From positions 36,696,232 through 36,760,231 of the forward strand of contig OX940862.1 in the NCBI GenBank assembly GCA_954871525.1: DNA of 64,000 nt. Reading direction: 5' to 3'. This DNA is from Parietaria judaica. Taxonomy: Eukaryota > Streptophyta > Magnoliopsida > Rosales > Urticaceae. Below the pieces are notes generated by a model. It searched no databases. It was not told the origin of the DNA and saw only the letters and a program-made list of their open reading frames with translations. Every line of letters begins with the position of its first letter. The first letter of the stretch is position 1. Below are positions 11,382 to 23,400 of the stretch, one piece after another. A program made the translations under genes and the position numbers.

Positions 11382-14300
11382 TTATTCACTCGTTTTCAAA
11401 CGCTTGACGGGTTGGGGTTGGGTCCCGCATGAGTCCGGCTCGCGATTGTTCTCGGATTTTTCAGTTGCGGTTTTTTCGTCACGAGAAGTGTCTTGGCATT
11501 TCCTGTCTTTCGTTTTCGGGGACTCCGTTTCAACGTTTGCCGGGGGGTCTTGTGTAGCATCGGAAGATACAGCGGAGGGATTCTCCAAAGTGGAGGAAGA
11601 AGCCTTGAGCTTTTCCATGCCGGGTTTGCATTGCTTCTCGAACATCATTTGCAAGTACCTTCCTTGTTCTTCTATTCTCAACTGCAGGTTTCTTTGTATC
11701 TGCAGAAGAGAAATATTTCGATATCATGTTTCAAATTCAAATACTCGGAAAAGAAAAAGAGAGGCAAATACAGAACTTCAAGCGAGAATATAAATTGAAA
11801 GTAATTGCCAGGACGGAGATTTACACCTCGAGCTGCTCATGCAGCCGCTTCTGGACTTCCATTTGCAGACGCAGAGCTTCGGTAATCTCAATACCCCTAT
11901 TAAAAAAATACAAAAGGCATTATATATTTGTGAGTGTAAGTGATTGTATTTAAAAAAAAAAAAAAAGTAAGAACAATTTCACAACTATCCCTTTCAATTT
12001 CTGCTACTTACAGTTTGGAATTATTAGACAATGATTTTGGCAAAACATTATATGATAATTTTTTGAAACAAAATGACAGAAGGTAACATCAAATAATTCG
12101 ATATCGGATACCGGCAGCAGAAAAGACTTATGAACTCTAACAGAGCACGTTACTAGAAAGTACTATATATCATGTACAAAACTTCTTTCAATTTGTTGAA
12201 GCATATAAATACTGCATAATAACTTATTGGGATAATAGCGGCAAAAGTGGCCAAAGTTAGGCCAAGTGTGCAAATAAGTGGCCAAACCGATTTAATATCG
12301 GCATAAGTAGCCAAAGTTTACCAAACCGTGGACAGTACAAATTTCATCCATTTCATGTAAACGCCGTTAGCCACGCCAGCGCTAAAATCGTTATTTTTTC
12401 AATTGGTTTGAGATTTTAGGTCAATATATGAAAACATGATATGAACATCAAGAAGACTAATACTAAAATCAACATTAAAAATAATATATGAATATCAAGA
12501 ACACTATATGAACTTCAAAAATGTTACATGAACAATAAAAACAATATATCAACATCAATAGCACAAAAAACTTCTCTAATAAATATAAAAATATTGCCAT
12601 AAGCAAAAATACCCATTTAGCCACAAGTTTTTTTTTTTTTTAATTACTCATTGTGTGTATTAAAATGAACTAAAATATGTATGTTTTAATACGTTTGTAC
12701 AAAATAAAAATTTCGTTAATAATGTTGGCCTAACATTGTTAGTTAGAGTCGAGGCTAAAATCGAGACTTTGTAATATTATTTTATTGAGATATATTTAAT
12801 TGTTAGAGACCCGAAATTTTGTTTAAGGAAATACCCATTTAGCCACAATATATTTTTAAAAATGTTACTCATTTTGTGTATTAAAATGTACCAAAATGGG
12901 TAGTGTTTTAAAAACTTTGTAAAAAAAGTGATAATCTCGTTAATAATTTTGGCCTCATTGTTAGTTAGAGCCGGGACTAACGGTGTTGACATGAAATGGA
13001 TGGAATTTGTACTGTCCACGGTTTGGTAAACTTTGGCTACTTATGCCGATATTAAATCGGTTTGGCCACTTATTTGCACACTTGGCCTAACTTTGGCCAC
13101 TTTTGCCGCTATTATCCCTAACTTATTAAGATGCATTTAATTAATCATGAAAATTACATAAATGCTATAGAATCAATGAGAATACTACAATATCCTAAAA
13201 GTAAAGAATAAAATTGTACTCACGTTTTCAAGTCAAGAGATGATAAATCGTCAATAGGAGTCAATTTCTTCTCCGAGGTTCCTGCACATAGAAATATTAT
13301 ATCGTTACACCCAATAGATAGGAAAAAGTTGTAATTTTAACTATTTTTATTATTGTCTCACAAGGCTCATAATTAATGTTTGGCGATTATGTTTGACTAG
13401 TTGAATTTCTTATTGAGCATTAAAGGGTAAGAGTTCCCGGTCTAATTCTCGATTTAGAGAATGGGGTTACAAGTATTCTCGTTTCTACTTGATTTCCCAG
13501 GTCCCATAAAACATTCAGAGCAGGTCGACGAAGAAAATGATGCAAGTGCATAAGAAAACGCATATATTCAAAATAAAATGAAGAATAAAGGTATCCCAAG
13601 TTGGAGATGAACTCATATAGTAGCCATTAAGAGAAAAATTTGAATAAAAATAGTAGTTAAGCCGAAAATTCTCATCGGATAGAATCTTGTAAAGGAAACT
13701 ATGGCACGTATCAAAAGCAACAAGAAGAATTGTAGGCATTAATCTAAGCTAGTTATTTTCGTTATATTACCTTCTGGCGTCTCTGGTCTATATCTAGCTG
13801 TCCTATATTTCTGCAACACACGAGTTTTCAACGATTAGAATATAAGAAGAAAACTCACTTGTAAACACAAGTACGCATTATAGATTTTTTTTATTTTTAT
13901 TTTATTTTATTTTATTTTTTGTAGGAAACGACCTCATGCAAATATATTATATTGAATTTCAACACTACTAGTAGAGCTTAGAAGATATTGAAATCAAAAT
14001 ATTGTTAGAAGATATTTCATGACATCTTACGACATGGATAATTCTTATATTACGACCGGTTATTCAATAAAGTTAAGCGAAACATACCTGCAAGTGGCTT
14101 TTAACATGATAAATAGTCAAGCTGTCGACCTTCATAAGCTTCAAGACACCCTTAGGTGTTGCCCCTGAAAAGTTATAAGAAAGAAACAACTAGTAAGTCT
14201 ACTGTCCCAAGTTAGGAGGTAAAAGTCAACTCTACGCACTTTCACTGCCACCAAGTTGGTTGACAGCCTCCACAAAGGCCTCGTGCAACTCGGGAGTCCA

Positions 14301-15314
14301 ACGCATCCGTGGCTTGGATGAGGCATTGTTAGTAGAACAAGACGGAGTAGCAACAGTCTGTATTTCTCCAGATTGTACAGAAGTCTGCTGATGAACTTGG
14401 GATTGAAGAGTTTGAAAATCTGAAGATGGATTTTGTACTTGCACCGCCATCTGAATCAACAAAAAGACAAGCCAAAAAAATATATATTTATTTGTTGATC
14501 AAAATTCTCTAATATCAAAGTTCCATAATTTTTATCATATCTCATGGTTTTAAATTCAAGTAATAACCAACACCACGAATGCTTTTTGGGTTTCTAATAA
14601 TCGTGAACCAAAAAGTAACTGATGGTTTTTTTTTTGGTTTTTGGTGCCTTCGGAGAAATAAACCGATTAAATACAATTAGCAGAGAATCCAACCTTTTGT
14701 TCCACGTTCGGTAGGTTGGGGTCGGCAAGAATTTCATCCCAGTTAGAATTCAAAGCACCATCGTCGGTGATGAGCTGGTCGGCCCATTCCTGCCAATCAT
14801 TGCACTTTCCGAATTCTTCGGACGCCATGATGCCACTACAACTACTGCTTTCTACTATTTGATTATTCTCAACAGGGGTATTTACAGGAAAATCAAGGAA
14901 ATCTGCAATGGAATCTGCACACCACGATGGTTCATTTTCTTTGGCGTAATGGCTCGGTGTTTGAGGCAGAGTCGACTGAGAAGGCTGTGGAACAGGGAAA
15001 GAAACTCCGCCAGTTCTAGAAGACTGAGACATAAAAAGCGAGCTATTTGTCTGATTCTTCGGAGGTGAAACAGAAGAATAGTGAAGATCTGAAGAAAAGC
15101 CCGACGAAGAGGAGTATATAGGACCAATTACTCCAGAGTTTGAACTTCTATGGCTTCCATGAGGGAGAGAGCTTGCCATGAGTTCTCTTTCAATGGAAAC
15201 TTGTTCTTCAAAAGGACGTAGCACAGGCAAAGCTGACGAAAGTGCTCCAGAACCGCCGTTACCGAGCTGCTTTGAGCCCGTCCTTGCCATCGATAAGCTG
15301 GGGCGTGCCTCCAT
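11382..15314 (-). CDS. PHR1: MYB-CC transcription factor, PHR1 type (phosphate starvation response)
   Basis: Nuclear transcription factor; members bind P1BS sites (GNATATNC) and are held in check by SPX proteins when phosphate is sufficient. Seven coding exons join in phase: 14694-15314, 14240-14450, 14088-14164, 13771-13810, 13224-13281, 11827-11896 and 11382-11699. They give 464 residues. The start at 15314 gives MEARPSLS, the usual PHR1 N terminus. Other hallmarks: [13 protein letters not shown] (about residues 175-187); a single MYB/GARP repeat from [12 protein letters not shown] (about 255) through [11 protein letters not shown] (about 310); a MYB-CC coiled coil with the LHEQLE motif (about 345-383); and an acidic/lysine-rich tail ending KRLKTSE. 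The CC domain mediates dimers and SPX contact in the family. PHR1 and its close paralogues PHL1/PHL4 cannot be told apart here. Confidence 0.9.
12220..13127. mobile_element. Mutator-like MITE, 890 bp, in a PHR1 intron
   Basis: Element 12229-13118 is bounded by near-perfect terminal inverted repeats of about 145 bp, beginning GGGATAATAGCGGCAAAAG at each end. It is flanked by an exact 9-bp target duplication TAACTTATT at 12220-12228 and 13119-13127. Long TIRs and a 9-bp duplication are the signature of Mutator-like elements. The centre is AT-rich and non-coding, so it is non-autonomous. It sits in the intron between coding exons 13224-13281 and 11827-11896 without touching splice sites. Confidence 0.92.
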
Positions 15315-15321
15315 CAACTTC

Positions 15322-16400
15322 CTAATACCGACAAAGACGAAGTAATGGTGAATACAGCATCGATTATACAATTCATTTACTTGTACATGAACTAGATGCT
15401 GAAAAGATAAACCGCACCAACTCAAGACATACTATACAGAGGTTTTAAAAAATTGAGGAAGTCGGTAGAAACCCCGCAGAAAGCCCATTTGGTGCGCTGG
15501 CCGTCAATTTGCAGGCCAAAGGAAAATCGTCTTTCATTTAGTTGTCTTTTGGTCCTCAATTTTTTTTTTTTTGATCAAGAAAATCCCAATTTTTGCTTCA
15601 ATTTTTCACATTAACCCTTATATAATCCCTAACTAAGACACTCCATAATCTTATCTCGATAAGAAATTCGAACCTTTGCTCACTATACCGAACTTTGCTC
15701 TCTTCAATGTCCACACCAAAGAAAGGGTCATCAATTACCAGCCCCCGGGAACTGAAAGCAAACCAACGTACCATTAATGACAGAGAGAGAATATAATCAA
15801 ACCTGTGAATGTGATACAAGCCAAACCCTCAAGTATTTTCAACTGACTGTCCCTAATCAGAAATATACTTCTACTAATACAATTTCAATAGTTAAAGACT
15901 CAATTACTGAAATAAACAAGTTATCAAAGTATCAGAGCAGAAGCAACTTCAACAACTAAGCTAACAGGATTATTATATATATACATAAATAAAACTCAAT
16001 AATCAAGGACCGCATTAAAGCTACAAGAACTCCGTAGAACACTCGTGAAATTCGAAATACTTGATCTATCGAGGAAAAAATGTGAAATTTTGCACATGAA
16101 TTGCTGAGCGCACCATACTTGAAACGAATCTCGCAGACCAGAACACAGTTCGCACAAACAAACAAACAAAATGAACATAGAACACATAATCCGCCATGAA
16201 ACATGGTGAGCAAAGATTCTGGAAGCTAAACCTCACCGTTTGAGCACGAAGCTTCGAAACGAACAGACCGAAATCTTACCCGAAATCCGATTGAGAAAAG
16301 CTGAGACCAGAAATGGAATCGCGAGAGAGGGAGAGAGATTGAGGAGAATCGAATCGAGACCAGAAATTCGGTCGAGCGAGACGGAGAGAGAAGGTTAGGG
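15322..16400 (-). promoter_or_regulatory. PHR1 5-prime UTR: leader exon and intron
   Basis: The first coding exon is preceded by an acceptor (ATTAG before GAAGTTGATGG) at 15322-15324, only seven bases above the ATG. A matching donor GTAAGA lies at 16279, so a leader intron of about 958 bp is likely. The non-coding exon would span 16280 to about 16400; on the minus strand it is rich in CTCTCTC, common in plant leaders. Leader introns are frequent in PHR1-type genes. The transcription start itself is not determined. Confidence 0.55.
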
Positions 16401-18530
16401 CTACGGTGACAGACAGCGAATTTAATTTAATTTTTATTTATTTTTCGACGAAGAAAAATGAGAAATCTCCTGACCGGCGTTGCTTGGCCAGGGAATTGAA
16501 CGGTGACGAGTGCGCTTTGCTTTTTGCCCTTATTCGATGCTGTCCCCACGCGCCACCGTATGCCGTGAAGTCCACGCGACCAGTTGTGACTTGTGAGCGC
16601 GTGAAAGCGTGTGATTGGTGGAGTGGGGCGGAATATCTGATGATGCCTCGCTCACTCGCACGTGGGGCTAAGTTTGAAGTGACAAAAGCTAATATCAATT
16701 CATTAATAATTTATTTATTGAATTATGATGTAATAAATCCAGTTTCATATATGTCATTAGAATTGATCAATTTGTCAACCTGTTTCGCCACAATTGATAA
16801 CTACATATATATATATATGATGTAATTAAGTATTAAAAAATTGTATTTCATTTTATGAAAATTCCAAACCATTTTTACAAGTCAAGATTTAATTTTTATA
16901 TAATAGAGAATCAAAGATCATGCAAAGCTTTCATTTTAAAATTTAAATAAAATGTCAACCGGGGAGCAATTTTTAAAATTAAAAAAGAAAGCCATTAATT
17001 ATTAAAAATCACACCACTGTATTAATATGTATCTCTCTACTATAAATTGTATCAATGTTTCAACTTTCAAACACATTTAGAGTTAAAAGTAGCCAAATAT
17101 TCTATATTTTTTTTATCTTTCAGTGATAAAATAATTATCTTTTTAATAGAAATTCTTCATATTTATTATTTTATATGATCAAAAATTTAATTGTCAATTT
17201 TTTACTTTTCTCTTAAATTTTGTAAGGTTTATATAAGAATAATTTATAATGAAAACAGTAAAAATAAAATAAAATAAAATAAAATAAAATAAAATAAAAC
17301 GGAGTACTACAAGTCTACGAAACGTTTGAATGTTTTTATTTCTTTATTAAAGAGTGAATACCTTAAAGGCTTAAACGACCAAACATTTTGAAAACTCAAT
17401 TTTACATATAAAGTAGAGTCTAATTAATGACGTATAAGATTGACAAGTGGTACTTTCTTCGTGAATATACAAAAGTGTATATGACTGCACACGTGTCAAA
17501 TAATTAGTAAAGCACAACACAAGTGGTCGATCTTTGGAGTAGCAAGAGGGCATTCAAATCTGGTTTGTAGTAGTTGTGTTTGATTTGACTGCTCTCACTC
17601 TCAAACGACAATGCTCCTTCAATGCCACTTCAGACACGCTTCTTTAGTTTTAGAGTAACATCTAACTAGCTAAATATTTATGCCCTCTATTTTAGGTAGA
17701 GTTTCTAACCATATAGATATCAAGTTTTTAATTTTCTATGAACGAACTTCTCATTATCCAAAATTATAAGAAATTAATATTTTTTAATTAATTTAGCAGA
17801 ATTTATATGCGCCGGTAAATATTAGTAATATTTTCTATGTTAAAAATGATATGTGTCTAAGACTTGACCACGTATTTAATTTTTTTATTGAAATAGATTA
17901 AATTTAAAAATAATTGAGAACTTCAGCCGTTAACAAAAAAATCGGAAAATTCTTTAGCTGCAAAACCTTTTCTCTTCTCCACTTTACGAATTCTTGCTAT
18001 ACAAATTATTCCATACAAAATCTCTTCGATTGTGTTATTCACTCTCAATCAATGAATTTAAGTGTCTCTTAGGTCTAATACAATTCTAGCTCAATTACAA
18101 CAAATTGCAAACTAAAACCAATGGGAATATTTTCTTTCTTCTTGAAATGTCCCTTTCGGAAGCGTGTAGGATCTTGGATAAGCATAACGCCTTTGCTTGG
18201 TATTGCCGACATAATCACCATGAAAGTAAACACTACCTAATTAAAAAAAAAAAAGTGTTTCAACTTTCAACATCATCAACAACACAAACCATTCTTCTTA
18301 GTACTGAGAATCCCAAGACATGACCATCTAAGTCCTCCTTTTAACGATGCACCAATGATTTGACTCCTCAATAAACGGCTAGAATTTGTGTAATGAATCC
18401 ATAATCCATTTCAAAACTCCGCGATGTGGCATATTTTTGTTATTTTTTCTTACCACTAAAGATCGGCCAATAAGCTGAATCAGGTAATTTTTGGATTAGG
18501 TCTTTTTGTATTGGCATGTTTACGTTTTTA
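16401..18530. other. AT-rich intergenic spacer
   Basis: No gene is supported. The right part would be upstream sequence of the PHR1-type gene only for its first few hundred bases. Short open frames here lack any recognisable protein pattern. It contains an (AAAAT)8 microsatellite. Confidence 0.5.
17261..17299. repeat. (AAAAT)8 microsatellite
   Basis: Eight consecutive AAAAT units, the last ending AAAAC. Seen directly. Confidence 0.95.
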
Positions 18531-18850
18531 AGGATTATTGCCGTCGTCAAAGTATTTAAATGTTGATCGATTAAAGCGGCGAGAATCCAAACTAAAAGAA
18601 AAGTACTAAAGTTGATATGAGGCGGTGCATTTTTTCGTCTAAATTTTTTTACGGATGTTGGTCAATTTATTAGCATAGGGCTATTAAATTATACATAAGA
18701 TACATATTTATGTAATCATCTAACTACGGCGAAAAAATGTGTCCCCTTATATTTATTGACTTTGGGTAATTTTGTCATTTTTTTTACTTTGGATCATTAC
18801 CGCATAGTTGATCAACATTTAAATACTTTTGTCGCAATTTTTTTCACTCA
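18530..18850. mobile_element. Long-TIR MITE-like element
   Basis: The left and right halves are imperfect inverted copies. Left has AAAGTATTTAAATGTTGATC near 18560 and GCATTTTTTCG near 18627; the right strand, reversed, gives the same order (AAAAGTATTTAAATGTTGATC, then CACATTTTTTCG). Each arm is roughly 120-130 bp. Ends and target duplication are not clear, so the class (probably Mutator-like) is inferred from TIR length. Confidence 0.6.
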
Positions 18851-19097
18851 CTACTCTGTTCGAACACTTTTATTCACAAACGGAAATCATTTAAATGAAT
18901 AGTCGGAAGTCGTTTAAAAACCAATGAAATTTACACACATCAAGTCAAAATAGTCTAAATATAGCTGAAAATAACGTGTACCATGATTTTCGTTCTAAGT
19001 TGAGTTTTCACGTAAAATTCTTGTATCATTAGTCTAATGACTAATGTTATGCGTTATTTTATATAAGTGGCATATCGATATGCAGTAATTCTTCTTC

Positions 19098-19102
<5 letters not shown>

Positions 19103-19148
<46 letters not shown>
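19103..19148. repeat. (TA)23 microsatellite
   Basis: An uninterrupted TA run, about 110 bp left of the LTR/phosphatase repeat. Such runs are replication- and breakage-prone in plants. Confidence 0.97.
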
Positions 19149-19149
<1 letters not shown>

Positions 19150-19260
19150 CTTAAGCCCCAAGTTGAAGAGGTCTTTGATCATTGATAGCTCATGTGAATG
19201 TGAATCTGATCTCCTATGACTTTACTGTATTTTGTTCTTTATCCACTAATTCTCAATTAG

Positions 19261-19590
19261 TATTAAGAAAGTATATGGAAGTTTGTTAATTTTGCCACTT
19301 TTGTTGCCATTAATATGTTTCTCTGGGTGCAAGATATGTTTGTCGTTTTGCAGGTTCTCTTATTTCGTTTACATTTTTACTAATTGTCGTTTAAGAGCTT
19401 CTTGTAAACACGACGTGTCATCGAGCTATTTCTATAAAGCTCCTTATAAGACCCACGTGTAATTTCAATTCTTATGATTCGATTGATACATATATATCAA
19501 TCTGTTATTGTTGTATAAAACAGATTGAATATTCATTTTCAATAAAATAATTCTTTTCCTTCAATCTCTCTGATCTTGAAAATTAGATTC
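19261..19590 (+). mobile_element. 5-prime copia LTR (left copy)
   Basis: Starts TATTAAGAAAG like the sequence directly after the polypurine tract at 24735-24742. It holds promoter-like TTGTATAAAACAG near 19512 and AATAAAATAA near 19541. The right limit is estimated: a candidate 5-bp duplication ATTAG occurs at 19256-19260 and again near 19582, but the LTR would then lack a CA end. No primer binding site follows it, because phosphatase DNA does. Confidence 0.6.
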
Positions 19591-19782
19591 TCTTAGGAAT
19601 GTGCAGAGAATGATGTTACTATTCCTCGTTATTATGTGACATAAAATTCGGCAGTTGACTTTTTCCCTCCTTTCACTCACGTGCTTTATACTCATGCTCA
19701 TCCCAAAACAGATTTTTCAACAAGGAAAACACATATTAAGAGCATCAAAACAACATGATTAATTGGAAAAAGAGGTTAAGTT

Positions 19783-20397
19783 TCAGATATAATAAATGCA
19801 GTTTGGCAATTTGAAGGTTCTTTTGGCGCCGGGATACCCTTCGAGGCTGCTCCATTGATCTCCGACGATGCCCCAAATGCGGTACCCTTCGTCGACCAAT
19901 CGCTGCCTAACAGCCGATTTGTAGCTCTTCACATCCATCTTCTCGTCTTTCGGGCTCCTAATCACGATTTATATTCGTTTGATTATCAAAAGAATTGAAT
20001 TTGAGAAAATCATATTTACAGGATAGAAATTTCATTCTATTATAATCACATTAACCTCTAACTATATTCTCTTATATTCGAACACGCCTTAACACTTAGT
20101 CAATATTATTCATCACACAATTAAATTATGTATTTCGACTTTATAGCCCATGTTGGTATTTAAATAAAAAATATAGCTCTAAGTAAATTAATACTACAAT
20201 TAACTCAAACAATGGGATAGAATATAGATTTTGAGGGAGATGTGCATTACCTCAAGTAGAGAGCAGCCCATCCATGAAAGCCGACGTCGACGAGGTTTGC
20301 AGCGGTGGGCGTCCACAAAATTTCCCTTCTGGAAGAGATGAGGAAGATTTTCAGCCCTTTGTCTTTGATCAGATTGAAGATCTCCAGCGTCGGTTTC
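19783..20397 (-). pseudogene. Duplicated 3-prime fragment of the acid phosphatase gene
   Basis: This holds the full last exon (19783-19957), the last intron and the last 147 bases of exon 2 (20251-20397), identical as far as I can see to the intact gene at 25266. The fragment lacks the nucleophile DxD region, signal peptide and promoter, so it cannot make an enzyme. It lies antisense to the adjoining gag-pol. Confidence 0.93.
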
Positions 20398-20424
20398 TCA
20401 ACCTTTGAATGGCTCCTAATCAAC

Positions 20425-23400
20425 ATGGAAGATGACTCGAAGAAGAAGGCAATTACTTCGACGGTCGCCGACAGAGCTCCGATCAACGATCCTCTCAGTG
20501 TGTATTACCTCCACCATTCTGATAGTACAGGTGCCGTTCTCGTTTCTCAACCTTTGAATGGTGACAATTACGCCTCCTGGTCCAGATCTATGCTCATCGC
20601 ACTCTCTGTCAAGAACAAGGTTGGTTTCGTTGATGGATCCATACCGAAACCTCGAGATTCTGATGAAAGAACCGTGAATTCTTGGACTCGGAATAACAAC
20701 GTAGTTGTTTCATGGCTGTTAAATTCTGTGTCAAAAGATATTGCGAAATCAATACTTTTTGGGGAAACAGCTTCTGAAATCTGGAAAGATCTCAAGGAAA
20801 GGTTCAAACAAGGTAATGGACCTCGAATCTATGAACTAAGACGAGATCTAGCTAATTTGAGACAGGCACAGGATTCGATTTCCATCTTCTTCACTAAACT
20901 CAAGTCTGTCTGGGAAGAATTGAATGATTTCAAGCCTCAGTGTAAATCCACATCTTGTGTTGATTTTCATAACTCTGAATATAGCATGAAGTTCCTCATG
21001 GGGCTGAATGATACGTACTCAGTTATCAGAGGTCAGTTGCTTCTGATGGACCTTATCCCTCCTATCAACAAGATATTTGCACTCTGCCTTCAAGAAGAAA
21101 GACAAAGAGCAGTTGGATCGGGTTCAAACAACTTGGATCAAGCTAACAGCATGGCTATGGCTGCAAAGGAGGATGTCAATCAAAGAAGGAACTTCAAGAA
21201 GAATGATCGCCCATTCTGCACTCATTGCAAGATGGTGGGACACACCGTGGATAAGTGTTACAAAATCCACGGTTATCCACCAGGTTTCCAACAGAAGTTC
21301 CGGGCACAGACCAATTCCGTACAGACAAAGAGCTACAAGTGTGAAGAAGACAATGAGGCCATTGACAACTTGACCGATGGTCAATACCAGCGCTTGATTG
21401 GGATGCTGTCAGAACGCATGAAAAGGAAGGATAAGATGACAATGGCTGGAATTCCAAGCAAGCCAAGCATCGGGAAGGCATCAGGTTCAGACAATTCAGT
21501 GAATCTTGCAACCTTCACCACAGGTTCTTTAAACTATATGTGTGCAGTTAATTGCAAATCTGACCTTTATAATTGTTGGATTATAGACTCAGGGGCTACC
21601 CGTCACATTTGCAATAATGAGCTTGTGTTCTCTAACACTAGGAAATTAGAAAATTCTACTGTGACTCTCCCAAATGAAGAAGTCATACATGTTTTCCTAT
21701 GTGGAGATGTCAAAATTAACTCCCTGATTACATTAAGAGAAGTCTTGTATATTCCTAGCTTCAAATTCAATTTATTATCTGTTAGAACTCTAACTATACA
21801 TTCAGGAGGAAAAGTGAGCTTCACTGATGAAGCTTGCATAATACAGGACCATTCATTGACGAGGATGATTGGGCAGGGTAAAGTCCATGAAGATTTATAC
21901 ATATTAGACTGTAATGAGCCCGAATTTTATGATTTCAGTTGTAATAAAGTGTCTGCAAGCTTATGGCATTCAAGACTAGGTCATTTGTCACACAAGGCCC
22001 TTGCTCCCTTAAAGGGCATTCTCGGGTATTCTGAAAATGACAGAAATGACCCTTGTTATGTCTGTCCATTAGCTAAGCAGAAAAGAAAGCCTTTTGCTTC
22101 TTTAAATAACATTTTTAATGACGTTTTAGAAGTAATTCACTGTGACATTTGGGGTCCCTTTCATTACAAGTCTCACAATGGATATAAATATTTCCTTACT
22201 CTTGTTGATGACTGTTCTAGATTTACTTGGACTTATTTGTTATCTAATAAGTCTGATGTTTATGATGTTATTCCTAGATATACTGCTTTAGTAGAAAGAC
22301 AATTCTCTAAAAAGATTAAAAACTTCAAATCTGACAATGCTAAAGAGCTGATTTTGTCCGAGTATTTCGGAGATATGGGAATTATGCATCAGTTCTCGTG
22401 TGTTGAGACTCCTCAGCAGAATTCGGTGGCTGAAAGGAAGCACCAACACCTTCTCAATGTTGCACGAGCACTCTTTTTTCAATCCAAGGTACCTATCGCT
22501 TTCTGGTCTGAGTGTTTATTAACTGCAACATACTTGATTAATAGGACCCCCACTGCTGTTCTTGACAATAAAAGTCCTTATGATATTCTGTTTAAAAAGC
22601 CTTTTAATTACAATTTCTTGAAGAATTTTGGCTGCCTGAGCTTTGCTTCTACTTTACAAGCTCACAGAACAAAATTTGAGCCTCGTGCACGCAAATGTGT
22701 TTTTCTCGGATATGCACATGGTTACAGAGGCTACAGAATGTATGATCTAAATGAAAAGAGCTTTTTTGTTTCAAGAGATGTTACTTTTCATGAAGACATA
22801 TTTCCGTTTCATAATGATAATACTGTTCAGAATATCATTGATCCCTTTAATTCTCTTGTTTTACCTATTGTTAATAACATTGATCAAGGTAAGATGGATG
22901 CTGATAATGAAAATTCTGTCAAATTAACTGAAATGACGGTATTGGGTGAAAATGACACTATTGCCCCTAATACTATTTCAGATAATTCTGTTGAATCTAT
23001 CATTAATAACTCTGATATTGTGGTTAGAAAATCTCATAGAGAGACAAAAAGGCCTAGTTATTTGAATGACTTTCATTGCAATTTGATAAATAAAAATAAT
23101 CACACGTCTCCTCATGATATTGCATCTGTTATTTCTTATGAGAATTTGTCAAAATCCCATAAGCATTTCGCTCTTGCTTGTTCTCTTGATTCCGAGCCTC
23201 AATATTTCCATGAAGCAAATAAATTTGCTCATTGGAAAGAAGCTATGAATGAAGAGCTCACTGCAATGATTGATAACAAAACTTGGACTGTTGTCCCTCT
23301 TCCTAAAGACAAAAGATCCATTGGTTGTCGGTGGATTTATAAAAACAAATTTAATTCGGATGGATCCTTGGCTAGAAGAAAAGCCCGTCTTGTTGCAAAA

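Larger units (their letters stand above)
19260..20397. repeat. Left copy of 1,138-bp direct repeat (LTR + phosphatase fragment)
   Basis: This interval equals 24743-25880 at a constant offset of 5,483 bp with no insertion or deletion. I saw only two base differences, both in the LTR part. It comprises a copia LTR (about 19261-19585) followed by the 3-prime flank, last exon, last intron and part of exon 2 of the acid phosphatase gene. Its right edge is a breakpoint inside the phosphatase exon, joined to the copia gag leader. Confidence 0.95.

Noticed and set aside
19103..19148. (TA)23 run considered as a recombination site for the duplication
   Set aside because: It lies outside the duplicated unit by about 110 bp and is not present at the right copy, so it is not a breakpoint.
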